Source: Stutzerimonas stutzeri (GTDB lineage: Bacteria > Pseudomonadota > Gammaproteobacteria > Pseudomonadales > Pseudomonadaceae). Taken from it: 64,000 nt of DNA. The DNA lies in the NCBI GenBank assembly GCA_019056435.1, contig CP077641.1, forward strand, positions 3,782,001 through 3,846,000. The letters are read 5' to 3'. Shown piece by piece: positions 51,247 through 61,167 of the stretch. The translations under genes were made by a program, and so were the position numbers. How positions within the stretch are numbered: position 1 is the stretch's first letter; every line of letters starts with the position of its first letter. The notes under the pieces were generated by a model. It saw only the letters and a list, made by a program, of their open reading frames with translations. It ran no database searches and was not told where the DNA came from.

Positions 51247-53610
51247 TCAGAACAACCCAAGCTGTTCATCCACCAGCGTGTCAAATCGGTCGTTCACGAA
51301 CGGCAGGATGGCGTCTGCAATAGGCTCCAATTGACGCGACACATAATGGTCGTAATCGATCGGCGCCCGCCTCACCTCAAGCGGCTCAGGGCCAGCCACG
51401 GTGATCAGGTAACTGATCCAGCCGCCGTTCTGATATTGCCGCTGTCGACCATGCTGCAAGTTGTAATCGTCGGCGATCCGTGCGGCACGCACATGCGGCG
51501 GGACGTTACGCTCGTAGTCGTCCAGGCGACGACGAAGCCGCTTTCGCAGGATCAGCAAGCCATCCATCTCACCTGCCCGCGTGCGCCGGACGTAATCCCG
51601 CACGTACTCCTGATAGGGTTCATCATTGAAGATGCGTCGGTAGAGTTCCTGCTGAAACTGCTGAGCCAGCGGCGACCAGTCGGTGCGTACCGTTTCCAGC
51701 CCTTTGAAGACCAATCCGTCACTGCCATCGGCACGGGTGATCAATCCGGCATAACGCTTCTTGCTGCCCTCCTCCGCGCCGCGGATGGTCGGCATGAGGA
51801 AGCGCCTGAAATGGCTCTCGAACTGCAGCTCCAGCGCACTCTGCAACCCGTACGTCTGCTGCAGGTGCTCGCGCCACCAGGCGTTGATCAACTTCACCAA
51901 CTGCCTGCCGATCCGCGCCGCATCCTCATCGCTGTGCGCGCGCTTGAGCCAGACGAAGGTGGAATCGGTATCGCCGTAGATGACGCTGTAGCCTTCGGCT
52001 TCGATCAGCTCCCGGGTGCGGCGCATGATCTCGTGTCCGCGCAGTGTGATGGACGACGCCAGACGCGGGTCGAAGAAGCGACAGCCGCTGGAGCCGAGAA
52101 CGCCGTAAAACGCATTCATGATGATCTTCAGCGCCTGCGACAGCGGCTTGTTTCCCTCGCGCTTGGCCGCTTCGCGCCCTTCCCAGACGCGCTCGACGAT
52201 CGCCGGCAGGCAATGCCGCGTGCGCGAGAAGCGGGCGCCGCGAAACCCCGGCACCGAGGCCTCGTCAGCGGGCTGCCGCATGCCCTCCACCAGCCCCACC
52301 GGGTCGATCAGGAAGGTACGGATGATCGACGGATAAAGGCTCTTGTAGTCCAGCACCAGCACCGATTCGTACAACCCCGGCTGCGAATTCATCACGAAGC
52401 CACCGGGACTGGCTTCCGGTGGCCGCCCGCCGAGGTTCGGCGCGACGAAGCCCTGCCGGTGCATCAGCGGAATGTAGAGATGCTCGAAGGCGGCCACCGA
52501 GCCGCCGCTGCGGTCGGCGGGCAAGCCGGTCACGGTGGCGCGCTCGAGCAGAAAGGTCAGCAGCTCGGTTTTCTCGAAGATCCGCGTGACCAGTTCGCAG
52601 TCCTTGAGGTTGTAGCGCGCCAGCCCCGGCTTGTCCTCCGCGAACAGGCGGTTGATTTCGTCCATGCGCTGATACGGCGTGTCGATCGCCTTGCCCTCGC
52701 CGAGTAGCGTCTGGGCAACGTGTTCCAGACTGAAGGATGCAAAGCTCCAGGTCGCCGAACGCAACGCTTCGATGCCGTCGATCACCAACCGGCCGGGCAC
52801 CGCGGCGAAATAGTGATGGCTGCGCTGACCATGCTCGCGCCAGGTCATCTCTTGCCCACCACGTCCAAGGCGCAGGGGGACGCCATAGCGCTGCGCCTGG
52901 TCTCGCAGCACACGCAGATCGAACTGCACCAGATTCCAGCCGATGATCGCGTCGGGATCGTGCTGCGCCATCCATCCGTTCAGTCGTTCGATCAGCTGGG
53001 CCCGGCTGTCGCAATACTCGAGGGCGAAATCCACCGCCGTCTCGTTACCATTGGCCGGCCCTAGCATGTAGACCTGACGTTGGCCGCAGCCCTCCAGCGC
53101 GATGGAGTACAGCTCGCCTCGCATGGTCGTCTCGATATCCAGCGAGACCAACCGAAGCGAGGGGCGGTAATCGGGCGCAGGCCTGAGCTGCGCGTCGATC
53201 AACACGCCCTCCCCGTCGACATGCCCCAGGAAACTGACCGGCGCGGTGATGAAGCGCTCCATCAGGTAGCGTTCGGGCGGCCGGATATCCGCCTCGTAAA
53301 CCTCGACACCGGCGGCCCGCAGCCGCTTGTCGAGGCTCATCAGTTGGCGGTGCTGCTTGCAGTACAGGCCAAGCACCGGCCTGTGGTTGAAGTCGGCCAG
53401 GTTCAGCGGGCGCAGTTCGACGTCGCGCTCGCCGGCCAGCAGCCGTTCGGCCTCGCGCCGCTGCGCCGCTGGCAGGAAGGCCACGGAAGGCTGGACGGGT
53501 ACGCGAATCCGGCGCGGCCCCGCGTCGGTCGCCACCCAGAACTCCACCTCGGTGCCGGCCGCCGTGTCGCGCCAGTGGCGTGTCAGGACGAAGCCCTGCT
53601 GCAGATCCAA
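51247..53610 (-). CDS. polB: DNA polymerase II (PolB)
   Basis: A 787-residue family B DNA polymerase, the normal length. The 3'-5' exonuclease has [17 protein letters not shown] and [11 protein letters not shown]; the polymerase has [36 protein letters not shown] and [12 protein letters not shown] with both catalytic aspartates, plus KKRYAGL. It acts in replication restart and lesion bypass and is SOS-induced in E. coli; no LexA box was located here. It converges on the exchanger gene with 6 bp between stops. Confidence 0.95.
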   Translation of the reverse strand: MDLQQGFVLTRHWRDTAAGTEVEFWVATDAGPRRIRVPVQPSVAFLPAAQRREAERLLAGERDVELRPLNLADFNHRPVLGLYCKQHRQLMSLDKRLRAAGVEVYEADIRPPERYLMERFITAPVSFLGHVDGEGVLIDAQLRPAPDYRPSLRLVSLDIETTMRGELYSIALEGCGQRQVYMLGPANGNETAVDFALEYCDSRAQLIERLNGWMAQHDPDAIIGWNLVQFDLRVLRDQAQRYGVPLRLGRGGQEMTWREHGQRSHHYFAAVPGRLVIDGIEALRSATWSFASFSLEHVAQTLLGEGKAIDTPYQRMDEINRLFAEDKPGLARYNLKDCELVTRIFEKTELLTFLLERATVTGLPADRSGGSVAAFEHLYIPLMHRQGFVAPNLGGRPPEASPGGFVMNSQPGLYESVLVLDYKSLYPSIIRTFLIDPVGLVEGMRQPADEASVPGFRGARFSRTRHCLPAIVERVWEGREAAKREGNKPLSQALKIIMNAFYGVLGSSGCRFFDPRLASSITLRGHEIMRRTRELIEAEGYSVIYGDTDSTFVWLKRAHSDEDAARIGRQLVKLINAWWREHLQQTYGLQSALELQFESHFRRFLMPTIRGAEEGSKKRYAGLITRADGSDGLVFKGLETVRTDWSPLAQQFQQELYRRIFNDEPYQEYVRDYVRRTRAGEMDGLLILRKRLRRRLDDYERNVPPHVRAARIADDYNLQHGRQRQYQNGGWISYLITVAGPEPLEVRRAPIDYDHYVSRQLEPIADAILPFVNDRFDTLVDEQLGLF

Positions 53611-53762
53611 AGAATCGCCCCTAAAACTCGATCGGTGACGCGCATTCTACGTGGCCCGACGATCTGTCGCGCGCTTCAGCACAGCGCTATGTCATACGAC
53701 GTCTTAGCGAGAACTGGACGGAGCACAAGCCTATGAAGGCCTATTAAATAAGCCTTCCGATT

Positions 53763-53791
53763 TTGACAAAGCCGGAGCCGGCCACAATACT
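53763..53791 (+). promoter_or_regulatory. Putative sigma-70 promoter for the SMP-30 gene
   Basis: A perfect TTGACA (-35, 53763-53768), a 17-base spacer and AATACT (-10, 53786-53791, four of six matches) lie in the 377-bp gap between the divergent polB and SMP-30 genes. It would leave an unusually long leader of about 190 bases, in which I see no supported gene. Confidence 0.5.
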
Positions 53792-53987
53792 CAGCCAGGT
53801 TGTACGACAACAATAACAATGGAACCCCGCACGCCCATGCCTTCTTCCGATTACGGATGGCCACCTCGCTCTCGCGACAGCCCGGCCGAACTCGTTACCT
53901 GACATTGCTACGACAGACGCGCTTTGCCGACATCGGCAAGGACGGTCGCCTTCGCCCTGAAAAAACCACTCGATTAGGACGCTTGCC

Positions 53988-55103
53988 ATGACAGCACCCA
54001 CTACCGATCCCGTACCTGGCGCCAGCACAGCGCGCCGCGAGTTCCTGCGGAAATCCCTGGTCGTCTCGGCCGGAGTCGCCTCGATGGGCGCCCTCGGCCT
54101 GCCACGCATCGCTTGCGCCGAGCCCCTGACGCAGCGCTACCCGGACGAACTGGTCGAGATTCTCGACGAGAGCTTCGCCAAGTACCGACTGTTCAATGCG
54201 AGTGTCGAGCGCCTGGCGACGGGCATGCGCTGGGCCGAAGGTCCGGTCTGGGTGGGCGACGGCCGCTATCTGCTGCTCAGTGACATTCCGGAAAACCGCA
54301 TCATGCGCTGGGATGAGATCACCGAATCCTTCGATGTCTACCGCGAGCACTCCAATCATTCCAACGGCCTGGCGCGTGATCTTCAGGGCCGCCTGCTGGT
54401 GTGCGAAGGCTCCACGACGAACGGCATCGGCCGCCGCGTAACGCGCACGGAGCCCGACGGCAGTATCACGGTGCTTGCCGATACCTTCGAAGGTAAACGC
54501 TTCAATTCGCCCAACGACCTGGCTGTGCGCCACGACGGTTCGATCTGGTTCAGCGACCCACCCTTCCAGACGAGCAACTACTACGAAGGCCACAAGATCG
54601 AGACCGAGCTAGACGACGGCGTCTACCGGATCGATGGCGAGACCGGTGCGGTGACGCGCGTGATCGACCAGATCGCCGGACCCAACGGGCTTTGTTTCTC
54701 GCCGGACCAGAAGACGCTGTACGTCGTTGAAGGACGAGCCAAGCCGAACCGGCTGGTCTGGGCCTATGCCGTCAATGACGACGGCACCCTGGGCAAACGC
54801 CGTAAGCATATCGAGGCGACCGCCTACGGCGCGCTGGACGGCATCAAGTGCGACGAGGACGGCAACCTCTGGTGCGGCTGGGGCAGTTCCGGGGCACCGG
54901 AGGCGACGCCTGCGGACCTGGATGGCGTGATGGTGTTCAACCCGCAAGGCAAGGCTATCGGCAAGATCCGCCTGCCCGAGCGCTGCGCCAATCTCTGCTT
55001 TGGCGGCGCCAAGGGCAACCGGCTGTTCATGGCCAGCTGCCACTCGGTGTATGCGCTCTACGTCAACACACGCGACGCAAGCTTCGGCAAGCACGGCAGC
55101 TGA
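53988..55103 (+). CDS. Tat-exported SMP-30/gluconolactonase-family protein
   Basis: A 371-residue protein. The N-terminus has a twin-arginine signal ([16 protein letters not shown]) followed by a hydrophobic stretch, so it should be folded before export to the periplasm. The rest is the six-bladed propeller of the gluconolactonase/SMP-30 family: [75 protein letters not shown]. The Glu and Asn residues that bind the catalytic metal are present. It should hydrolyse a sugar lactone or similar ester. Confidence 0.88.
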   Translation: MTAPTTDPVPGASTARREFLRKSLVVSAGVASMGALGLPRIACAEPLTQRYPDELVEILDESFAKYRLFNASVERLATGMRWAEGPVWVGDGRYLLLSDIPENRIMRWDEITESFDVYREHSNHSNGLARDLQGRLLVCEGSTTNGIGRRVTRTEPDGSITVLADTFEGKRFNSPNDLAVRHDGSIWFSDPPFQTSNYYEGHKIETELDDGVYRIDGETGAVTRVIDQIAGPNGLCFSPDQKTLYVVEGRAKPNRLVWAYAVNDDGTLGKRRKHIEATAYGALDGIKCDEDGNLWCGWGSSGAPEATPADLDGVMVFNPQGKAIGKIRLPERCANLCFGGAKGNRLFMASCHSVYALYVNTRDASFGKHGS

Positions 55104-55170
55104 ACAGGCATGACGCTCAACCGTCCGCAGGCGCGCGCCTGGCTGAAAGCGATACCCGGACGTCCCTTGC

Positions 55171-56079
55171 TCAGGCGACCGACGTATCCTCCCCGAGGTG
55201 GATCACCCGCGCGGCGCGCAGCATGCACTTGGCCATCTCCGGCGGGGAGAACTTCGTCAGGATGTCATTGGCACCGGCGGCCTTGGCCTTGTCGGTGCTG
55301 ATGGTGCTGTCCAGCGAGGTGTGCAGCAGGACGTACAACGACGCGTAATCCGGATGCTTGCGCAATGCCTGGGTGAAGGAATACCCGTCCATTTCCGGCA
55401 TCTCGATGTCGGAAACCACCATGTTGATGGCGTCGTGGCTGCCCTTGAGGCTGTCCAGCCTGTCGAACGCCTCGCGCGCGCTGCGCACCGCATGGCAGGT
55501 GACGCCCATCTTGGTGAGCGCCGAAACGGACATATGGATCGCGACCTGACTGTCGTCGACCACCAGGGCGCGTGTTTCGGTGAGCAGCTGCGCATCCTGG
55601 CTGTCGAGTTCCGAGATGTCTGCATCGACCGGCACCGGGGCGATGTTGTGGATGACCTTTTCCACGTCGAGGATCTGAATCAGCTCGCCATCCACCTCCG
55701 CCGTGCCGGTGATGAAGGAGCTGGTCCGCGCACCGTAGGGCGGCGGCAGGATCTTCGAGGAACGGATATGCACGATCCTGACAACCGACTGCACATGCAG
55801 GCCCTGCTTGGACCGGCTGATTTCGGTGACGATCAGGCAGCCACCCTTCGGGTCCTGCAGCGGGGCCATGCCGATGGCCAGGCTCAGGTCGATCACCGAC
55901 AGCGGCTGCCCGCGCAGGGTTGCCACGCCTCGCACGTGCGGGTGCGACTCGGGCAGGCGGGTCAATGAAGGCGTCGGGATGATCTCGCTGACCTTCAACA
56001 GGTTGATCGCCATCTGCTTGCCGCTGCGCAGCGTGAAAAGCAGAAGCGATAAGGAGTCGGTGGCGGAAACGTTGCTCAT
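55171..56079 (-). CDS. cheV: Chemotaxis coupling protein CheV
   Basis: A 302-residue protein with an N-terminal CheW-like domain (~residues 10-150: LLFTLRSGKQMAINLLKVSE, VRGVATLRGQPLSVIDLS) and a C-terminal receiver (ALVVDDSQVAIHMSVSALTK, phosphoacceptor in VVSDIEMPEMDGYSF, ILTKFSPPEM). CheV links chemoreceptors to CheA and helps adaptation. The start MSNVSATDS at 56079 has a better context than 56121. No other chemotaxis gene is adjacent. Confidence 0.9.
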   Translation of the reverse strand: MSNVSATDSLSLLLFTLRSGKQMAINLLKVSEIIPTPSLTRLPESHPHVRGVATLRGQPLSVIDLSLAIGMAPLQDPKGGCLIVTEISRSKQGLHVQSVVRIVHIRSSKILPPPYGARTSSFITGTAEVDGELIQILDVEKVIHNIAPVPVDADISELDSQDAQLLTETRALVVDDSQVAIHMSVSALTKMGVTCHAVRSAREAFDRLDSLKGSHDAINMVVSDIEMPEMDGYSFTQALRKHPDYASLYVLLHTSLDSTISTDKAKAAGANDILTKFSPPEMAKCMLRAARVIHLGEDTSVA

Positions 56080-56201
56080 GGGTCGTCCTGTGGGAAAGCC
56101 GGGCTCGTGTCGAGAGGTCACCTCGCTCCCGGCTTGTCGGCAGGCGTGGCGAAATCTTCAGTGGCAAGGTGTTGCGGCCCGATGAGCTGCCCTTGCCCCA
56201 C

Positions 56202-57389
56202 TCAGACGCGCTCGAAGATCGCCGCGATACCTTGCCCACCACCGATGCACATGGTCACCAGCGCGTAGCGCCCCTCCGTCCGTCGCAGTTCATGCAAGGC
56301 CTTGACGGTGATGATCGCACCGGTCGCTCCCACGGGATGGCCGAGGGAGATGCCCGAGCCATTTGGATTGACGCGCGCCGGATCCATGCCCAACTCCTGC
56401 ATTACCGCGCAGGCCTGGGCGGCGAAGGCCTCGTTGGCCTCGATGACGTCCATCTGCGCCAGTTCGAGGCCGGTGCGCTCCAGCACCTTGTGCACTGCCG
56501 GCACCGGGCCGATGCCCATATAGGCCGGCTCGACGCCGGCATGGGCGTAACCCACCAGCCTGGCCATGGGCTCAAGCCCGAGGTCGCGGGCCCGGCCGGC
56601 CTCGGCCAGCAGCAGCGCGGCTGCGCCATCGTTGAGGCCGGAGGCATTGCCAGCGGTGACGGTGCCGTTGTCCTTGCGGAACACCGGTTTGAGCGCAGCC
56701 AGGCGCTCGGCAGTAAGGTCCGCCCGGATGTGCTCGTCGGTGTCGAACACCGTCGTACCCTTGCGGGTAACCAGCTCGATCGGGACGATCTGTTCACGGA
56801 AGTAACCGTTCGCCACGGCGCGGGCGGCGCGCTGCTGGCTCTCCAGCGCCAGGGAATCCTGCCGCTCGCGGCTGATGCCGTAGCGTTCGGCGACGTTTTC
56901 CGCCGTCACGCCCATGTGGAACTTGCCCCAGGGGTCATGCAGCAGCGTATTCATGTAATCGATCGCCTGCGTGTCACCCAGCCGCGCGCCCCAACGCAGG
57001 TTCGGCAGAACGAACGGGCCGCGGCTCATGCTTTCAGCGCCGCCACCAATGGCCACATCGGTATCGCCCAGAAGGATCGCCTGCGCCGCGCTGATCACCG
57101 CCTGCAAGCCGGAGCCGCACAAGCGGTTGACGTTGAAGGCGGGCGTTTCCAGCGGCACGCCTGCATCCACCGCGGCGACCCGAGCCAGGTAGCCGTCGCG
57201 GGGCTCGGTCGGAATGACATTGCCCATCACCACATGACCGACGGCATCCGCCGGCGCACCCGAGCGTTCGAGCAGGCCGCGGCAGGCCGTGGTGGCGAGG
57301 GTGATCAGGTCGGTATCCTTCAGCGCGCCGCCAAAGGAGCCGATCGCGGTGCGCACCGCACCGCAGATGAAGATGTCGCGTTCAGCCAT
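56202..57389 (-). CDS. Acetyl-CoA C-acyltransferase (thiolase)
   Basis: A 395-residue thiolase with the active-site Cys in NRLCGSGLQAV (~residue 90), the His in SLGHPVGATGA (~351) and the second Cys in MCIGGGQGIA (~381). These biosynthetic/degradative thiolases condense acetyl-CoA or cleave 3-ketoacyl-CoA. The gene has a clean start with ribosome site (gaagacacctc) and normal length. Which chain length it prefers (atoB/phaA/bktB type) cannot be decided from sequence. Confidence 0.9.
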   Translation of the reverse strand: MAERDIFICGAVRTAIGSFGGALKDTDLITLATTACRGLLERSGAPADAVGHVVMGNVIPTEPRDGYLARVAAVDAGVPLETPAFNVNRLCGSGLQAVISAAQAILLGDTDVAIGGGAESMSRGPFVLPNLRWGARLGDTQAIDYMNTLLHDPWGKFHMGVTAENVAERYGISRERQDSLALESQQRAARAVANGYFREQIVPIELVTRKGTTVFDTDEHIRADLTAERLAALKPVFRKDNGTVTAGNASGLNDGAAALLLAEAGRARDLGLEPMARLVGYAHAGVEPAYMGIGPVPAVHKVLERTGLELAQMDVIEANEAFAAQACAVMQELGMDPARVNPNGSGISLGHPVGATGAIITVKALHELRRTEGRYALVTMCIGGGQGIAAIFERV

Positions 57390-57521
57390 GAGGTGTCTTC
57401 CGTTCAGATTCGAGCCGCACCCAGCCTCACGGCCGGCGATCCGCCCGATCCTAACGTCCCAGCCAGGCCCCGCAAGAGGTGCGAATGCACAGTGGCTCTG
57501 TGAAATCGCAGAACCGGCTGG

Positions 57522-59644
57522 TCACCGTCGCCTCATCGCCACCGGCGCCATGGCATCGGTGGCGATGAGCGCGGGGCGCGCCGCTTTTGCCGGCTTTCTT
57601 GCGCGCGCTGATGCTGGCGGCGCACTGGTCCTCATTGTTGAGGATGACGATGCATGCCAGGCACTGAATGCATTCGTCGTAGTCAATGCGCCCGTCACGC
57701 CTGATCGCGCCGATTTCGCACTGGTGCTTGCAGTGCTGGCACGGCTGGCCGCAGGCCTCGATACGCGTCAGCCAGGAAAACAGCCGTAACCGCCCGAGTA
57801 TCGCCAGCCCGGCGCCCAGCGGACAGATGTAGCGGCAGTAGAACTTGTGCACGAACAACCCGAGTCCGAGCAGCGCTAGGGCGTAGAGCACGAAAGGCCA
57901 GGCGCGCACGAAGAACAGCGTGATACTGGTCTTGAACGGCTCCACTTCGGCAAGCCGCTCGGCCAGGGTCAACGAGTGAAAGGCGACCGGGACCAGCGCA
58001 ATCAGGATCACGTACTTGAGCCACTGAAGTCGGCGATGCAGAGGATCCGGGATCTTCCACTGACGGATGTGCGCGCGCTTGGCGACCCAGCCGAGCATTT
58101 CCTGCAACGCGCCGAAGGGGCACAGCCAGCCGCAGAAGAGCCCGCGGCCCCAGAGGAAAAGGCTGACAAAGGTGAAACTCCAGAGTGTGAAAATCACCGG
58201 GTCCATGAGGAAGACGCGGATGTCGAAGCCATGCCACAGCGCCAGCAGCAGCGTGAAGATGTTCACCACCGACAACTGCCCCTGTGCATAGAGCCCGATG
58301 AATACCAGGGTAAACACCAGGAAACCGGCGCGAAACAGGTGGAAGCTCCGGCTGTGCCGGCTGATGCGATGCTGGCGAAGAAAGGTCCAGGTCAATGCTG
58401 CCAGCGCCAGTACGACCAACGCCACCTGCCACCAGCGCTCCTGCCACATGCGCAGCCAGATGGGGATAGGTTCGGCTTCGTCCGGCGCCGACTGGATCTC
58501 GAATAGATCGCGGTCGAGCTGAAAGTCGCGGGTGAAGGCGGCATCGCTGCGCACCAGGTGGTTGCGCTGCAGGTCCACGTTCAGCCGCAGGCCGGCCGGC
58601 TCGGCGGGGGTTGAAGGCATTGTGCGCCTTGATTCGAAAGACGTTCGCCTCGACATCGCCGACCGGCACGTCGAGCCACTCCATGACGGCCCCGTTGTTG
58701 AAGTTCATGTCATGCAGCTCGATGGCGCGGTCATGTTGCATCAACACCAGCCGGCTGGGTGCAGTAGCCGGCACGAAGTCGTCCGGCACATGGCGGTACA
58801 TCCCTGAGGAGAGCACCAGCAACGCCTGCTCACCGACTTTGAGCTCTTCGTTGAGCCTGGCGAAACCCGCTTCGCCCAGCAGGTTTCGGCCGATGCTGGG
58901 TGCGTTGAGGTAGGCGAAGTGAATGTCGCTGAAGCTCGCTTCATCACCATCCAGACTCAGGTTCTGAAAGCCGTCGAGCGGCTGGCCGATGGCCCGCTCG
59001 ACTTCATCACGGCTGAGCGTCCAATGCTGCACATAGCCGCGCTCGAGCAAGCCTTGCCAGTCAAGTGGCTCGTACAGGTCCGTTCGCGCGCTCGCCAACG
59101 GGCCGCTGGCGAAACCATCCAGCTGCTTGCGCGCCACGCTCAGAGCGGACAGCAGCACCGTCTCGTTGAGGATCACCACCGACACGGTCGCCTTGCTCAC
59201 CCCGTCGATGCGCGTCACCGAGCCGCCCTCGCCCGCCGCGCCCTTTTCGCTACCCACCACGATGGGCGTACCGATGGACTTGTGCCGGTATTGATCGACG
59301 AAATCGAACAGCGACTGCTCGCCCAACCCGTGTAGAAATACTGGCTCGTGGTGTTCCAGCACCTTCACGCCCGCCAACACACCGGCCGTATCCAGGCCGA
59401 TCAGCAAGCGGATCGGCTTGCCAGAGAACCCCTGGAGACTGGAGTAGTCAGTGGACTCGAAGGCATACCCCAGCAACTCGTCGAGCTGGTACACCGCGTG
59501 CACCGGCGGGTCGTCCTGCTTGGGCTCGATGCGCGTGGCCTTGGGGAAGAGTTGCTGGATCTCGGCCTCCAGCGTCTGGGCGAAGGTCACCGGGCCAGCG
59601 AGCAGGCCGGTCAGCAGCAGTAACAGGCGAACACGCGCGATCAT
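57522..59644 (-). CDS. nosR: NosR-family regulatory/electron transfer membrane flavoprotein (two frameshifts)
   Basis: About 706 residues after correction. A signal peptide (LLLLTGLLAGPVTFAQ) leads to a periplasmic FMN-binding domain (~residues 80-180, GVSKATVSV with the likely flavinylated Thr), a second periplasmic part, and then membrane helices. CxxxCP motifs follow (FCGWLCPFGALQEML, YCRYICPLGAG), then a cytoplasmic ferredoxin-like end (CGQPCQHCKHQC, CIQCLACIVI). The G-run at 58606-58610 and the T-run at 57585-57588 each carry one extra base; removing both gives a natural end (ALIATDAMAPVAM) and a stop at 57522. NosR supports nitrous oxide reduction by NosZ, but nosZ does not follow; a thiolase does. 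Confidence 0.85.
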
Positions 59645-59919
59645 CGAGCCTCCATGGGCAATCTCGGGGCCATCGCCTCCGTGGCCGCCGTCATCCCATG
59701 CTAGGCAACGCCTCGCCTCGCGCCATGCGACTTGCGCACTGGAAGGCCAGTACTTCGGTCTCGGTTCGCGCCCGTCTGGATGACGGAACGATGGCGCCCG
59801 ATAGCGGGCCCAAGCTAGTGGCTCGCGCGGTCAGCGATCGCACGGTTCGGGCGTGGTCGATCCGCGATACGCTGCGAACTGATCGGCCAGACCACAACAC
59901 ATCCATGGGAGGCTCAGCG

Positions 59920-60240
59920 ATGACCAAGGCAGTCAAACCGGACGCCGAACAGCCCTACTTCGATACGCCCGCACATATTCCCGCCGGCAGCGACCACCAG
60001 ATCCCGCACAGTCACCGGCTGGTCTACAAGGATCACGACGTGATCGTCCACCTGACCGGCTACGAATACGAAACCTTCGGTGAAACCCTCTGGGCCGTCG
60101 GCGCCGAGGTGGTCCGGGAGCGGGAGATCGTCATTCCGGTAGAGGTCGATCAGACCCGCCACTACCGCGGCTACGACGAGGCGCTCGCCCGCGGCACGGA
60201 AATGGGCAAGGCCCTGGTCGATGCCCTCGAGACCCCTTAA
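59920..60240 (+). CDS. Hypothetical protein
   Basis: A 106-residue soluble protein, MTKAVKPDAEQPYFDTPAHI to LVDALETP, with natural composition (RLVYKDHDVIVHLTGYEYET, YRGYDEALARGTEMGKALVD). The ATG at 59920 is next to gggaggctcagcg. The longer frame from 59698 would read into a non-coding promoter region. It lies 40 bp upstream of a GNAT-like gene in the same direction. No family was recognised. Confidence 0.68.
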   Translation: MTKAVKPDAEQPYFDTPAHIPAGSDHQIPHSHRLVYKDHDVIVHLTGYEYETFGETLWAVGAEVVREREIVIPVEVDQTRHYRGYDEALARGTEMGKALVDALETP

Positions 60241-60280
60241 TTCACTGGCCGCCATGGCGGCTCGACTGCAGGAGACAGGC

Positions 60281-60571
60281 ATGAGCGATAACGCGACCGT
60301 ACGCCACGATGGGCAACAGCAACGCTACGTACTGGAGATCAATGGTCAGGCACTCGGCATCGCCAGCTACAGCGACGAAGGCGAACGCCGCCTCTTCACC
60401 CACACCGAAGTCGACCCGAGCCTCGAAGGCCAGGGCATGGGCAGCAAACTCGTGCGCGAGGCCCTGGACGACACCCGCCAACAGGGCAAGCGCATCGTGC
60501 CGGTATGCGAGTTCGTCAGCGCCTATGTGAGCCGGCATCACGACTGGGACGACAGCCTGGACGCCCGCTGA
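60281..60571 (+). CDS. GNAT-family N-acetyltransferase, small (YidJ/COG2388-like)
   Basis: A 96-residue protein of the short GNAT type. The acetyl-CoA binding loop is in DPSLEGQGMGSKLVREALDD and the C-terminal strand in RIVPVCEFVSAYVSRH. The ATG follows aggagacaggc. Substrate unknown; many members act on small amines or are uncharacterised. Confidence 0.85.
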   Translation: MSDNATVRHDGQQQRYVLEINGQALGIASYSDEGERRLFTHTEVDPSLEGQGMGSKLVREALDDTRQQGKRIVPVCEFVSAYVSRHHDWDDSLDAR

Positions 60572-60669
60572 GGTCAGCATCCGGCAGGCCCGTCGCGTAT
60601 CATGCCGGCCGCCGACGACGGGTTTAGCGAACCCGCCGGCGCCGAGACGTTCACCCTCAAGGTCCTGCC

Positions 60670-61011
60670 ATGCAAGACGAACTGCACATCGAAGACATTC
60701 ACCCGGGCGACGGCAAGGCCGTTGTCAAAGGCGCGCTGATCACCACGCAATACCACGGCCAACTGGAGGACGGCACCGTCTTCGACTCCTCCTACGAGCG
60801 CGGCAAGCCTTTCCAGTGCGTGATCGGCACCGGCCGCGTCATCAAGGGCTGGGACATAGGGCTCATGGGCATGAAAGTCGGCGGCAAACGCCGGCTGTTC
60901 GTGCCCGCTCATCTCGCCTACGGCGAGCGGCAGATCGGCAAGCACATCAAGCCGAACTCCAACCTGATCTTCGAAATCGAACTGCTCGAAGTGTTGACCC
61001 GCGACGACTGA
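60670..61011 (+). CDS. FKBP-type peptidyl-prolyl isomerase
   Basis: A 113-residue single FKBP domain: LITTQYHGQLEDGTVFDSSY, GTGRVIKGWDIGLMGMKVGG, RRLFVPAHLAYGER and NLIFEIELLEV are all standard. It speeds proline cis-trans isomerisation during folding in the cytoplasm (no signal peptide). The hybrid kinase gene begins 157 bp downstream. Confidence 0.92.
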   Translation: MQDELHIEDIHPGDGKAVVKGALITTQYHGQLEDGTVFDSSYERGKPFQCVIGTGRVIKGWDIGLMGMKVGGKRRLFVPAHLAYGERQIGKHIKPNSNLIFEIELLEVLTRDD

Positions 61012-61167
61012 TGTGAGGGCGCGCACAGCGTAGACCGTCGCGGCCAACTTTGTCGCCGCGCGGCACTCAAAGTCGTCACTGGCGCATGTCTGCCCGGCCG
61101 ATGCCGGCCCGGCATACAATAGCGGCCAGTTGCCAGCAAGGCACCTCCACGATGGAACGGTCTTCAG

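Noticed and set aside
57532..57569. A perfect 13-bp inverted repeat (ctcatcgccaccg with its complement)
   Set aside because: It lies in the last codons of nosR and has no T-tract on either side, so it does not look like an intrinsic terminator. It may be a chance result of codon choice.
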